From Geodermatophilus obscurus (lineage in GTDB: Bacteria > Actinomycetota > Actinomycetes > Mycobacteriales > Geodermatophilaceae), in contig NZ_FRDM01000008.1 of NCBI RefSeq assembly GCF_900143215.1, positions 115,490 through 179,489 on the forward strand: DNA of 64,000 nt, read 5' to 3'. The position numbers and the translations under genes were made by a program. This document shows, one piece after another, positions 55,216-63,985 of the stretch. The notes beneath the pieces are model-generated. The model was not told where the DNA came from. It made no database searches and saw only the letters and a program-made list of their open reading frames with translations. The stretch's first letter is position 1. The number at the start of each line of letters is the position of its first letter.

Positions 55216-55230
55216 CTTAGGAGAGCTAAG
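55216..55230. promoter_or_regulatory. Inverted repeat upstream of the ABC exporter (MarR-type operator candidate)
   Basis: CTTAG-GAGAG-CTAAG is a perfect 5-bp inverted repeat with a 5-bp spacer. It is AT-richer than its surroundings and lies 41-56 bp before the exporter start, in the divergent gap with the gene at 55278. TTAG...CTAA dyads are common for MarR-family repressors of exporters; no regulator gene is adjacent. Confidence 0.45.
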
Positions 55231-55277
55231 GAGCCGCCTCCGGTTTCCCGGGTCCGCCCCGTCGGTAACCCCGCCCG

Positions 55278-55901
55278 GTGACCACCTCTTCCCGGCCCCT
55301 GGCCGCACGCGAGCGCGCGGCGCTCGCCGACCTCCTCGAGGAGCTGGGGCCGGACGCGCCCACCTGCTGCGAGGGCTGGACGACGGCGCACCTGGCCGCG
55401 CACCTCGTCACCCGGGACCGCCGTCCGGACACCACGCCCGGTTACGCGCTCGAGTCCACGCGGATCGGCCGGCCGCTGGCCGCCTGGTCGCACCGCGCGG
55501 AGGACCGCCTGCGCGCCGGCACCCGCTACGCCGACCTGGTCGCCCGGGTGCGCTCCGGGCCGCCGCGCTGGCTGCCGGCCGCGTGGCCGCCGGTGTCGGC
55601 GGTGGTCGACACGGCGGAGTACGTGATCCACCACGAGGACGTCCGCCGGGCTCGAACAGGCTGGACCCCCCGTGCGCTCCCGCGGGAGGTGCAGGACCGG
55701 CTCTGGGGCAACGTCGTCCTCTTCGGCCGGCTCGCCGCCGGCCGGGTGCCGGGCGCGCTGGTGCTGCGCCGCAGCGACGTCCCGGGGGTGGAGCGGCGCT
55801 ACGGCAGCGGGACGCCGGAGACGGTGGTGGCGGGCGAGCCGCTGGAGCTGCTGCTGTGGAGCAGCGGGCGCCGGGACGTCGCCCGCGTCACGACCGGCTG
55901 A
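55278..55901 (+). CDS. TIGR03085-family (maleylpyruvate isomerase/DinB-like) protein
   Basis: This 207-residue protein has the actinobacterial DinB-like mycothiol-dependent family pattern: LGPDAPTCCEGWTTAHLAAH near residues 24-43 with the metal-type histidine, then a four-helix core, YVIHHEDVRRARTGW near residue 115-130 with HHED, and a C-terminal beta part ending LLLWSSGRRD. These proteins may bind a divalent metal and use mycothiol. The start is GTG at 55278, divergent from the ABC exporter, with which it shares a promoter region. Confidence 0.82.
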   Translation: MTTSSRPLAARERAALADLLEELGPDAPTCCEGWTTAHLAAHLVTRDRRPDTTPGYALESTRIGRPLAAWSHRAEDRLRAGTRYADLVARVRSGPPRWLPAAWPPVSAVVDTAEYVIHHEDVRRARTGWTPRALPREVQDRLWGNVVLFGRLAAGRVPGALVLRRSDVPGVERRYGSGTPETVVAGEPLELLLWSSGRRDVARVTTG

Positions 55902-55919
55902 GCGGGGGCCGCCCGGCGT

Positions 55920-56048
55920 CAGCTCCGGCGTGGTCGGGGCACCTGCCCGGACGGCGCGATGTTCTGGTTGAGGCAGAACAGGTTGTCCGGGTCGTAGCGG
56001 TCTCGGAACCCGTGCCGGCGCACCGCCACCGGGGACCAGGAGGACCTG
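55920..56048 (-). pseudogene. C-terminal remnant of a berberine-bridge-type FAD oxidase
   Basis: The minus-strand frame ending at 55920 reads RDRYDPDNLFCLNQNIAPSG, the characteristic C-terminal signature of BBE-like FAD-linked oxidases (usual form: RYDPDNLFRLNQNI). Only about 40 codons remain; no FAD-binding domain or start is visible in the rest of 55902-56164. It is a gene relic. Confidence 0.7.
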
Positions 56049-56164
56049 CGTCGACGGCGAGGGCACTCCAGCCGTCCGCGTCGCCGCTGCCTCGACCGCC
56101 TCGTCGGGCCGCTCCCGCAGTAAGTCCGCCAACGTCCGGGGTGCAGGAGTGTCCTCGGGACTGC

Positions 56165-56959
56165 CTACGGCAGCGGGTGGTCGGTCTCCCGGCGGACGGG
56201 GACGCCGGCGTCGCCGAGGGCGGCCTTGACGTCGCCGATGCGGAGCTTGCCGAAGTGGAAGACGGTCGCGGCGAGCACCGCGTCGGCCCCGGCCTCGACC
56301 GCGGGCGGGAAGTGCGCGGTCTCCCCCGCCCCGCCGCTGGCGATGACCGGCACGGTGACCTCGCGGCGCACCGCCCGGATCAGCTCGAGGTCGAAGCCGG
56401 CCTCGGTCCCGTCGGCGTCCATCGAGTTGAGCAGCACCTCGCCGACGCCGCGCTCGGCGGCCTGCACGACCCACTCCACGGCGTCCCGGCCGGTGCCGCG
56501 CCGCCCGCCGTGCGTGGTGATCTCGAAGCCCGAGTCGGTGACCGCGCCGTCCCGGGTGCGCCGGGCGTCGAGGGAGAGGACGAGCACCTGATTGCCGAAG
56601 CGGTCGCTGATCTCGCTGATCAGCTCCGGCCGGGCGACGGCGGCGGTGTTGACCGCGACCTTGTCCGCGCCGGCCCGCAGCAGCCGGTCGACGTCGGTCA
56701 CCGTGCGCACCCCGCCGCCGACGGTGAGCGGGATGAACACGCTCTCCGCGGTCCGGCGGACGACGTCGTAGGTGGTCTCCCGGTTCCCGGAGCTGGCGGT
56801 GATGTCGAGGAAGGTGAGCTCGTCGGCGCCCTCGGCGTCGTAGACCCGGGCCATCTCCACCGGGTCGCCGGCGTCGCGCAGGTCGACGAAGTTGACGCCC
56901 TTGACGACCCGGCCGGCGTCGACGTCCAGGCACGGGATCACCCGCACCGCGAGGCTCAT
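56165..56959 (-). CDS. hisF: Imidazole glycerol phosphate synthase, cyclase subunit
   Basis: This 264-residue TIM barrel, with HisH, makes imidazole glycerol phosphate and AICAR. The two catalytic aspartates are in [18 protein letters not shown] and [12 protein letters not shown]. Phosphate-binding segments include [15 protein letters not shown] and [15 protein letters not shown] at 56959, overlapping ridA (ATGA). HisH is encoded 6 kb away at 63103, separated by a non-histidine block. Confidence 0.97.
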   Translation of the reverse strand: MSLAVRVIPCLDVDAGRVVKGVNFVDLRDAGDPVEMARVYDAEGADELTFLDITASSGNRETTYDVVRRTAESVFIPLTVGGGVRTVTDVDRLLRAGADKVAVNTAAVARPELISEISDRFGNQVLVLSLDARRTRDGAVTDSGFEITTHGGRRGTGRDAVEWVVQAAERGVGEVLLNSMDADGTEAGFDLELIRAVRREVTVPVIASGGAGETAHFPPAVEAGADAVLAATVFHFGKLRIGDVKAALGDAGVPVRRETDHPLP

Positions 56960-57348
56960 GCCGGCACCGCCCGGACCGCGTCGGCCTCGATCTCCACCAG
57001 CATCGCGGGGTCGATGAGCGCGGCCACCTGCACCATCGAGGTCGCCGGCCGGATCTCGTCGAAGACCTCGCCGTGGGCCCGGCCGACCTCCTCCCAGCGG
57101 GAGATGTCGGTGACGTACAGCCGGGTGCGGACGACGTCGGCGAGGGTGAAGCCGGCCCGCTCCAGTGCCCCGGCCAGGGTGGCCAGCGCCTGGCGGGTCT
57201 GCGCCCCCGCGTCGCCCGGGTGCGCGACGACCCCGTCGACGGTCGCGGTGGTGCCGCTGACCCAGGCCATGTCGCCGTGGACGACGACGCGGCTGTAGCC
57301 GACGACCGCCTCCCAGGGCGCGTCGGAGCCGAACCGGACGACGCTCAC
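56956..57348 (-). CDS. ridA: RidA-family enamine/imine deaminase
   Basis: This 130-residue Rid protein has [38 protein letters not shown] and the C-terminal active-site arginine region [22 protein letters not shown], with VEIEA typical of Rid proteins. RidA hydrolyses reactive enamines and imines to ketoacids. It lies between hisA and hisF with 4-bp overlaps on both sides, so it is made together with them. In Mycobacterium that slot holds an inositol monophosphatase gene (impA). Confidence 0.88.
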   Translation of the reverse strand: MSVVRFGSDAPWEAVVGYSRVVVHGDMAWVSGTTATVDGVVAHPGDAGAQTRQALATLAGALERAGFTLADVVRTRLYVTDISRWEEVGRAHGEVFDEIRPATSMVQVAALIDPAMLVEIEADAVRAVPA

Positions 57349-58079
57349 GACGCGAGCTCCTCGGTGACCCGCATCGCCTCCGGCAGCGTGAACGCCCCCG
57401 CGTACAGGGCCTTGCCGACGATCGCGCCCTCGACGCCGACGGCGGTGAGCCCGGCCAGCGCCCGGATGTCCTCGAGCGAGCTCACCCCGCCGGAGGCGAC
57501 CACCGGGCGGTCGGTGGCCGCGCAGACCTCGCGGAGCAGGTCGAGGTTGGGGCCGCGCAACGTGCCGTCCTTGGTGATGTCGGTGACGACGTAGCGCGCG
57601 CAGCCCTCCGCGTCGAGGCGGGCGAGGGTCTCGTAGAGCTCGCCGCCCTCGCGGGTCCAGCCGCGGGCGGCCAGCCGCGTGCCGCGGACGTCGAGGCCGA
57701 CGGCGATCCGGTCGCCGTGCTCGGCGATGGCGCGGGCGCACCACTCGGGCGACTCCAGCGCGGCGGTGCCGAGGTTGACCCGCCGGCAGCCGGTGGCCAG
57801 GGCCGCGGCGAGCGACTCGTCGTCCCGGATGCCGCCGGAGAGCTCCACGTCGACGTCCAGCTCGCCGACCACGCGGGCCAGCAGGTCGCGGTTGCTGCCC
57901 CGGCCGAAGGCGGCGTCGAGGTCGACCAGGTGCACCCACTCCGCGCCGTCCCGCTGCCACTGCCGCGCGGCGTCCAGCGGGTCGCCGTAGGAGGTCTCGC
58001 TGCCGGCCTCCCCCTGCACCAGTCGGACGGCCTGGCCGTCGGCGACGTCGACGGCGGGGAGCAGCTGCAGCTTCGGCAC
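57345..58079 (-). CDS. priA: ProFAR isomerase, PriA type (HisA with probable TrpF activity)
   Basis: This 244-residue TIM barrel has the HisA catalytic strands [19 protein letters not shown] and [18 protein letters not shown], the phosphate-binding [12 protein letters not shown], and [13 protein letters not shown]. In high-GC actinobacteria this enzyme isomerises both ProFAR (histidine) and phosphoribosyl anthranilate (tryptophan). No trpF is in the window although trpE, trpC, trpB and trpA are, which supports dual function. The GTG start is at 58079. First gene of the hisA-ridA-hisF unit. Confidence 0.95.
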   Translation of the reverse strand: MPKLQLLPAVDVADGQAVRLVQGEAGSETSYGDPLDAARQWQRDGAEWVHLVDLDAAFGRGSNRDLLARVVGELDVDVELSGGIRDDESLAAALATGCRRVNLGTAALESPEWCARAIAEHGDRIAVGLDVRGTRLAARGWTREGGELYETLARLDAEGCARYVVTDITKDGTLRGPNLDLLREVCAATDRPVVASGGVSSLEDIRALAGLTAVGVEGAIVGKALYAGAFTLPEAMRVTEELAS

Positions 58080-58248
58080 GCTCCACAGCCTAGGGACCTC
58101 CTCGCGGTGGCCCGCGTCACCGGCACGGACGGCTCAGCGGTGGTCCGTGGCGCCGCCGAGCCGGTCCCGCAGGAAGTCCGGGTGGCCTCCGTTCCACGGA
58201 TCGGGCGGCCCGGGCACCGGCGTTCCCGCAGAGTGACAAGGTGGCCGG

Positions 58249-58848
58249 GTGGAGTTCGCTGACGTCGTCCGCCGGCGGCGCATGGTGCGCGACTACGACC
58301 CCGACCGACCGGTGCCGCCCGAGGTGCGCGAGCGGCTGCTGGAACACGCGCTGCGCGCGCCGTCGGCCGGGTTCACCCAGGGCTGGGCGTTCCTGGTGCT
58401 GGAGGACGGCGCCGACCGCGAGCTGTTCTGGTCGGTGACGGCGTCCGAGGACGCCCCGGACGGCTGGCTGACCCGGATGCGGCGGGCGCCGCTGCTGGTG
58501 GTGCCGCTGTCGTCGAAGGCGGCGTACCTGGAGCGCTACGCCGAGCCGGACAAGGGCTGGACCGACCGGGACGAGGCCCGCTGGCCGGTCCCCTACTGGG
58601 ACGTCGACGCGGGCATGGCCGCCCTGCTGGTGTTGCTCACCGCTGTCGACGAGGGGCTGGGCGCGTGCTTCTTCGGCGTCCCGGCCGAACGGGTGGACGC
58701 CCTCCGCGCGGCGTTCGGCGTCCCGGCTACCCACCGGCCGGTCGGCGTGGTGTCGGTCGGCTACCCCGGCGCGGAGGACCGCCGGTCGCCGTCCCTGCGG
58801 CGCGGCCGGCGCGGCGTCGACGAGGTCGTGCACCGCGGGCGGTGGTGA
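58249..58848 (+). CDS. Nitroreductase-family FMN oxidoreductase
   Basis: This 199-residue protein has the nitroreductase start FADVVRRRRMVRDYDPDRPV (the RRRxxRxF/Y-type FMN phosphate site), LLEHALRAPSAGFTQGW, and the C-terminal AVDEGLGACFFGVP segment with the FMN-contact residues. These enzymes reduce nitro groups or quinones with NAD(P)H. The start is GTG at 58249. It is divergent from priA; no evident partner. Some members are FMN-dependent dehydrogenases in natural product pathways. Confidence 0.88.
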   Translation: MEFADVVRRRRMVRDYDPDRPVPPEVRERLLEHALRAPSAGFTQGWAFLVLEDGADRELFWSVTASEDAPDGWLTRMRRAPLLVVPLSSKAAYLERYAEPDKGWTDRDEARWPVPYWDVDAGMAALLVLLTAVDEGLGACFFGVPAERVDALRAAFGVPATHRPVGVVSVGYPGAEDRRSPSLRRGRRGVDEVVHRGRW

Positions 58849-58897
58849 CCGGTCGCGGTGCACGACCTGAGCCCGTTCCAGATGGGTCCGCGTCCGC

Positions 58898-61036
58898 CTA
58901 TGCGCAGCTGGCCTTCATCCCGTCGTACTGGGCCCGGTTTGCGTCGAACTGCGGGGACTCTCTCCGACCTGTCTCGAGGGACGCCCTCCCGCGCGCGACC
59001 GCCTCGCCCGGCTGGATGCGGCCCTCGTGCAGATCGTCCATCACCTGAGTGTGCTCAGCGAGCGCGTTCACGATGGCCTGCGCGTGGGTCAGGGTTCGGT
59101 CGATCTCCGGGACCCGGTCCAGGCACGGGGCGTTCCTGGTGGGTGCCAGCTGAGCCGCGCTGCCGCCGCACTCGTCCTTCACCGCCTGGTAGTCCTGCAG
59201 CTCCTGAGCGTAGGACCCCGACTCCCGGGCTCCCCGGACGAGCGACGGCAGCCCCTCGCGCATCGCCTCGTCGACGGAGAGCTCACCGTCCACGAGCCTG
59301 TCCATCACGGCGGTGTGCTCGGCCAGGGCGGACTCGACGTTGGCGGCGTACTGGAGGGTCTCGTCGGCCCGCGCGAAGACCTCGGTGCAGGCGCTGACCA
59401 CCCCGGGCTCCGGGGGAAGGGCGATGGCCCGGGTCGACACCGGCGCCTGGTCGACGGCTCCTGCCGAGGGCTCCTCGGGCGGCAACAGGGAGACCATCCG
59501 CGTCGCCTGGACGCCGGTCACGCCGTAGTAGTCCGCCATTCGGCGGCCGTACTCAGCCATCCCGCGGTGGGGCTCCTCGTCGGGCTCGTACCACACGCCC
59601 GGGCAGACGACCGTCGGATCCTGTCGGATCACGTCGTCCTCGTCGGTCCCGGCAAGTCGATCGGACCCGCTCAAGCACACCACCAGGTACGGGTACTCGA
59701 AGACCTGCTCCCTGTAGCGCTCACTGAGCACCCGGATGACGTTCACGGATTGGGTACCGAGGGTGAGCTCGGAGATGGCTCCCTGTGACCCGACCCGCCA
59801 CTCGGTGACCTCGTAGCGGTCCGGGAAGCCCCGGGGCCGCCTCGTATCCGCACGGTCCTGGCTCTCGCCGACACTTTCCCGGGCATGGGCTACTTGCTCG
59901 GGACGGTGGGTCTCCTCGTCCAGGATGAGGCGCTCCCCCTTGGCGACCGACAATCCCACCCTGAGCTCGAGCTGGTCCTCGTTGAGCTCCTTGGCGTTCG
60001 GGACGTACACCAGGAAGGAGCTGGCGTACTCCTCCTCGGGTTCTAGATAGGTGCCGTCCGGTACGGCTTTTCCGAGCTCCAGGACCTCGGCCCTCTCCCC
60101 GAGAGCGAACTGCCGGTATCGCGAGATGGCCCAGTCGTCCTGCGCCTGCACGTCGTCGTTGTGGAATTCCTTGTACTGACGCACCCAGAGCGCCTCCGGG
60201 CTCGACGTGCACTCGGGGTCCTGCACCGGGGACAACTGCTCGTACCAGCACGCCGAGTCCATGCTGAGTTCCTCCGTGGTGGCCTCGGGGGCAGGCGGGT
60301 CCCGTGGCTCCACGGGCAGCCGCACCACGCTGTAGATCGAGGCCAGGATCTGCACCCTGGTCTCGCTGGGGTTCTTGATCCGGTACTCCGCCGCAAACAC
60401 CCGGGGGTACGCCAGGCCATCGGGCAGCTGCCCCTCCGGGATCGCCTCGGCCGGTCGGACCTGCTCCTCGATCTCCGTCTGGATCGTCAGGGTGGCACCG
60501 ACCTCCCCCGGGAGGTACTGCTGCTCGTACCACCACTGCAGGCCTCCGCCGAGGAGCGCGAGCACGCTGACCCCCGACACCAGCGGCTTCACCAGTGGTC
60601 CGACCTCGGCCTGGCGTGCGGCCGTGCTCCTGGTGCCGTGCCAGGCCGAGAGGCAGGCACCCACGGACGCCACCGCGATAGCGGCCCACAGGGACGCTTT
60701 GGGGACATCCAGGCGCTGCGGCGCCCGGATCTGCATGAGGAACAGGTAGGCGCCCACCAGGAAGCCGGCGACCCCCGCGAGCACCGCGCTCGCCCGGGCG
60801 GCCGTTCTGCGCCATGTCCGGACGGCGAGACACGCGGCAGCCCCGAGCAGCGTGAGCCCGGCCACCGCGAAGACGGCGCCGAGGACCTGGGCCTGGACTC
60901 GGGGAGCGGTCAACAGGTCCGTGATGCCGAACCACGTGGTAAAGGCCCCGATGAGCGTGAACGGCACGGCCCCCATGGCTGCGAACAACCACTCCGGCTC
61001 GCCCGACCGCAGCCGTCGGAGATCGAAAGGTGCCAT
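58898..61036 (-). CDS. Large membrane protein of unknown function with a duplicated C-terminal helical unit
   Basis: This 712-residue protein has five predicted transmembrane helices in its first 170 residues, followed by about 540 residues likely outside the membrane. The C-terminus carries two related units (about 548-627 and 635-712) sharing ALAEHT-VMD-L, a Gly-rich turn, SL--G--ES, and a closing Y--K--C; each starts and ends with a cysteine. I recognise no family. Codon use seems less extreme in GC than the neighbours, hinting at transfer. The ATG at 61036 has GAGGTGAGGAG upstream. Confidence 0.75.
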   Translation of the reverse strand: MAPFDLRRLRSGEPEWLFAAMGAVPFTLIGAFTTWFGITDLLTAPRVQAQVLGAVFAVAGLTLLGAAACLAVRTWRRTAARASAVLAGVAGFLVGAYLFLMQIRAPQRLDVPKASLWAAIAVASVGACLSAWHGTRSTAARQAEVGPLVKPLVSGVSVLALLGGGLQWWYEQQYLPGEVGATLTIQTEIEEQVRPAEAIPEGQLPDGLAYPRVFAAEYRIKNPSETRVQILASIYSVVRLPVEPRDPPAPEATTEELSMDSACWYEQLSPVQDPECTSSPEALWVRQYKEFHNDDVQAQDDWAISRYRQFALGERAEVLELGKAVPDGTYLEPEEEYASSFLVYVPNAKELNEDQLELRVGLSVAKGERLILDEETHRPEQVAHARESVGESQDRADTRRPRGFPDRYEVTEWRVGSQGAISELTLGTQSVNVIRVLSERYREQVFEYPYLVVCLSGSDRLAGTDEDDVIRQDPTVVCPGVWYEPDEEPHRGMAEYGRRMADYYGVTGVQATRMVSLLPPEEPSAGAVDQAPVSTRAIALPPEPGVVSACTEVFARADETLQYAANVESALAEHTAVMDRLVDGELSVDEAMREGLPSLVRGARESGSYAQELQDYQAVKDECGGSAAQLAPTRNAPCLDRVPEIDRTLTHAQAIVNALAEHTQVMDDLHEGRIQPGEAVARGRASLETGRRESPQFDANRAQYDGMKASCA

Positions 61037-61284
61037 CTCCTCACCTCGTCCCGCCCTGGACCAAGACCTGGGACGCGACCCGGACGCCGGCCCCCCCGTT
61101 CCGGGACACGCGCTCAGGACCATGCTGTCGAGACGTAGAGGCTCGTCGAATACGCACTGATACGTACCGCGGCGCAGTGTGGCTCGGGCAGGGATCCGAT
61201 GCGCTTCGGTGCGGATCCCGACCCCCGCTGGACCACCGCGTGGGACGTGCAGGAGGTCCGGTCGAGGCTGGTTGACTGCCGGCC

Positions 61285-62040
61285 GTGAGCGACTCCCGCG
61301 CCGTCCTGGTCACCGGTGGGTCACGCGGCATCGGCCGCGCGATCGCGCACGCCTTCGCCGCCACGGGCGACCGCGTCGCGGTGCACTGGGGCGCCTCCCG
61401 CGAGCGCGCCGAGGCGGTGCTCGCCGAACTCCCCGGCGACGGGCACGTGCTGGTGCAGGCCGACCTGGCCGACGCCGACGCGGTGGGACGCATGGTCGAC
61501 GAGGCCGCTGCGGCGCTGGGCCGGCTCGACGTGCTGGTCAACAACGCCGGCGTCTTCACCGCCCACCCACCGCTGTCGTCGTCCTACGAGGAGTGGCAGG
61601 CGGCGTGGTCCCGGACGCTGGCGGTCAACCTCCTCGGGGCGGCCAACGCCACCTTCCGCGCGGTGCCGCACCTGGTCGCCGCCGGCGGGGGTGCGGTGGT
61701 GAACGTCTCCAGCCGCGGCGCGTTCCGCGGCGAGCCGGACACCCCGGCCTACGGCGCGTCCAAGGCCGGGCTCAACGCCTTCGGCCAATCGATGGCGATC
61801 GCGCTGGCGCCGCACGGCATCTCGGTGGGCACCGTGGCGCCGGGCTTCGTGCAGACCGAGATGGCCCGCGAGGTGCTCGACGGACCGGGTGGGGACGCCG
61901 TCCGCGCGCAGTCGCCCTACGGCCGGGTGGCCCACCCGGAGGAAGTCGCCTCGGCGGTGCTGTGGCTGGCCTCCCCCGGTGCACGTTTCAGCACCGGGAC
62001 GATCATCGACGTCAACGGCGCCTCCTACCTGCGCAGCTGA
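61285..62040 (+). CDS. Short-chain dehydrogenase/reductase (FabG-like)
   Basis: This 251-residue enzyme has the NADP-binding motif VTGGSRGIGRAIA, NNAGVF, the catalytic Ser in VNVSSRGAF, and the YGASKAGL motif (YxxxK). It ends with ASPGARFSTGTIIDVNGASY. FabG-like SDRs reduce 3-oxoacyl thioesters or related ketones; the substrate is not known. The start is GTG at 61285. It precedes the molybdopterin protein by 14 bp and may be transcribed with it. Confidence 0.9.
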   Translation: MSDSRAVLVTGGSRGIGRAIAHAFAATGDRVAVHWGASRERAEAVLAELPGDGHVLVQADLADADAVGRMVDEAAAALGRLDVLVNNAGVFTAHPPLSSSYEEWQAAWSRTLAVNLLGAANATFRAVPHLVAAGGGAVVNVSSRGAFRGEPDTPAYGASKAGLNAFGQSMAIALAPHGISVGTVAPGFVQTEMAREVLDGPGGDAVRAQSPYGRVAHPEEVASAVLWLASPGARFSTGTIIDVNGASYLRS

Positions 62041-62054
62041 CGCACACTCGGGGC

Positions 62055-63101
62055 GTGGCCCTGACATTGCCCTGCCGTGCGGGCCGGCGCACCAACGTGG
62101 GCCTGCTCGCGCTGCTCCTGCTCGCCGGGGGCACCGGCGTCCTGGCCTTCGCCGTCGGGTCGCCCGGTCCGGCGCGGCTGGTGGTCGCGGCGCACGGGGC
62201 GGCCGGGCTCGGGCTGCTGCTGCTCGTCCCGTGGAAGGCCGTCGTCGTCCGGCGGTCCTGGCGCCGTCCCGCCGGGACCCGCGGCAGCGGCGGCGTCTCG
62301 CTCGGGGTCGCGACCCTCCTGACGCTGCTCACCGGCGTCCTGCACGCGGGAGGGGGAACCGGGCCGTGGTCGTGGTCGGCCGGCGTCCCGGTGCTGCACC
62401 TGCACGTCGCCCTCGGCGTGGCCACCGGCGCGCTGCTCGCCGTCCACGCGTGGGGACGGCGGCAGCGGCCGCGGGCCACCGACCTCGACCGCCGGGGGCT
62501 GCTGCGAGTGGGGGCGCTGGGCGCCGGCGCGGTGGCGCTGTGGGGTGCCGGCGAGGGGCTGTGGCGGCTGACCGGCGCACCGGGCGCGGCGCGCCGGGCC
62601 ACGGGCTCGTTCGAGCGCGGCACCGACGACCCGGCGGCGATGCCGGTCACCCAGTGGATCGCCGACCCTGTGCCGGACTCCCCCGCTGACGTGTTGGTGC
62701 TGTCCGCTCCCGGTCGGCAGGTGCGGGTGCCGGTCGCCGACCTCGACCGCGGGGACGTCGTCCGCGCGGCGCTCGACTGCACCGGCGGCTGGTACGCCGT
62801 CCAGGACTGGCGCGGCGTCCGGCTGGACCGGCTGCTCGCCTCCCTGGACCGGGAGCTGCCGGCGGACGGGGCGGTCGACGTCGTCTCGGTCACCGGGTTC
62901 CGGCGCCGGCTGCCGCTGTCCGAGGCGGGCGGGCTCCTGCTGGCCACCCACGCCGCGGGCCGGCCGCTGTCGCCGGGACACGGCGCCCCGGTGCGGCTGG
63001 TGGCCCCGGGACGGCGGGGCTTCTGGTGGGTGAAGTGGGTGGCGCGGGTCGAGGTCGTCGACGCGCCGTGGTGGCTGCAGTCGCCGTTCCCGCTGCAGTG
63101 A
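62055..63101 (+). CDS. Membrane-anchored sulfite oxidase/YedY-type molybdopterin protein
   Basis: This 348-residue protein has four N-terminal hydrophobic helices with several histidines (AAHGAAGLG, LHAGG, HLHVALG, VHAWGRR), resembling a heme-b anchor. A twin-arginine-like stretch (DRRGLLRVGALGAGAVAL) and a molybdopterin domain of the sulfite oxidase fold follow, with the Mo-ligand cysteine in AALDCTGGWYAVQDW. YedY-like enzymes act outside the membrane, for example reducing sulfoxides; the fusion would supply its own electron carrier. The GTG at 62055 is 14 bp after the SDR stop. Confidence 0.8.
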   Translation: MALTLPCRAGRRTNVGLLALLLLAGGTGVLAFAVGSPGPARLVVAAHGAAGLGLLLLVPWKAVVVRRSWRRPAGTRGSGGVSLGVATLLTLLTGVLHAGGGTGPWSWSAGVPVLHLHVALGVATGALLAVHAWGRRQRPRATDLDRRGLLRVGALGAGAVALWGAGEGLWRLTGAPGAARRATGSFERGTDDPAAMPVTQWIADPVPDSPADVLVLSAPGRQVRVPVADLDRGDVVRAALDCTGGWYAVQDWRGVRLDRLLASLDRELPADGAVDVVSVTGFRRRLPLSEAGGLLLATHAAGRPLSPGHGAPVRLVAPGRRGFWWVKWVARVEVVDAPWWLQSPFPLQ

Positions 63102-63102
63102 G

Positions 63103-63741
63103 TCAGCTCAGGGTCTGCAGCCAGTTGGTGAGCAGCTGGGCGCCGGCGTCCCCGGACTTCTCCGGGTGGAACTGGGTGGCCGACAGCGCGCCGTTCTCCA
63201 CCCCGGCGACGAACCGGTCGCCGTGCTCGGCCCAGGTGACCAGCGGCGGGGCCAGCGGGGACGGCGCCCCCTCGGAGCCCAGCGGGAAGTTGCGGACTCC
63301 GTAGGAGTGCACGAAGTAGAAGCGCTGGTCCGCGAGCCCGTCGAACAGCACCGTCTTCTCGGGCGCCTGCACGGTGTTCCAGCCCATGTGCGGCAGCACC
63401 GGGGCCTGCAACTGCTCCACCACGCCGGGCCACTCGCCGCAGCCCTCGGCGTCCTGGCCGTGCTCCACGCCGCGCTCGAAGAGGACCTGCATGCCCACGC
63501 ACACGCCCAGCACCGGCCGGCCGCCGGCCAGCCGGCGGCCGATCACCCGCGGCCCGTCGACGGCCCTGAGGCCCTGCATGCACGCGGCGAAGGCGCCCAC
63601 CCCGGGGACGACGAGGCCGTCGGCCTCCAGCGCGGCGTGCGGGTCGCCGGTCACCGTGACGTCGGCGCCGACCCGGGTCAGCGCGCGTTCGGCCGAGCGG
63701 AGGTTGCCCGAGCCGTAGTCCAGGACGACGACCTTCTTCAC
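63103..63741 (-). CDS. hisH: Imidazole glycerol phosphate synthase, glutaminase subunit
   Basis: This 212-residue class I glutamine amidotransferase supplies ammonia to HisF. The nucleophile cysteine is C81 in [14 protein letters not shown], and the His-Glu pair is in [24 protein letters not shown] starts the domain. The GTG at 63741 ([10 protein letters not shown]) fits the conserved start; a GTG at 63750 would add three residues. It is convergent with the molybdopterin gene (1-bp gap) and separated from priA-ridA-hisF by 5 kb of other genes. Confidence 0.95.
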   Translation of the reverse strand: MKKVVVLDYGSGNLRSAERALTRVGADVTVTGDPHAALEADGLVVPGVGAFAACMQGLRAVDGPRVIGRRLAGGRPVLGVCVGMQVLFERGVEHGQDAEGCGEWPGVVEQLQAPVLPHMGWNTVQAPEKTVLFDGLADQRFYFVHSYGVRNFPLGSEGAPSPLAPPLVTWAEHGDRFVAGVENGALSATQFHPEKSGDAGAQLLTNWLQTLS

Positions 63742-63952
63742 GGATGCCACGGTACGTGGGAGCGGTCGCGCGCCCGTCGGGATTCCCGCAGGTGAGGTGG
63801 CGGACGTCGCATGGGCCAGGTGGGCAGCGGGCTCCACCGCCCTCCGCGTTCGCCACTCTCCGCCACCCTCGTGTCAAGGCCTCCTCTCCATCTGTGGACA
63901 AGCCGTTGAGCTGCGGATTCGGGATGAGTGACGTCCCCGGGCTCGCTAGGCT

Positions 63953-63968
63953 TCGAACAGGTGATCGA
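63953..63968 (+). promoter_or_regulatory. SOS (LexA)-box-like sequence
   Basis: TCGAAC-AGGT-GATCGA matches the actinobacterial LexA box (TCGAAC, 4 bases, GTTCGA) with one mismatch in the right half. It lies 17 bp before the start of the next plus-strand gene, so that gene may be DNA-damage inducible. Confidence 0.5.
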
Positions 63969-63985
63969 GTCGGTGGGGAGGTGTC

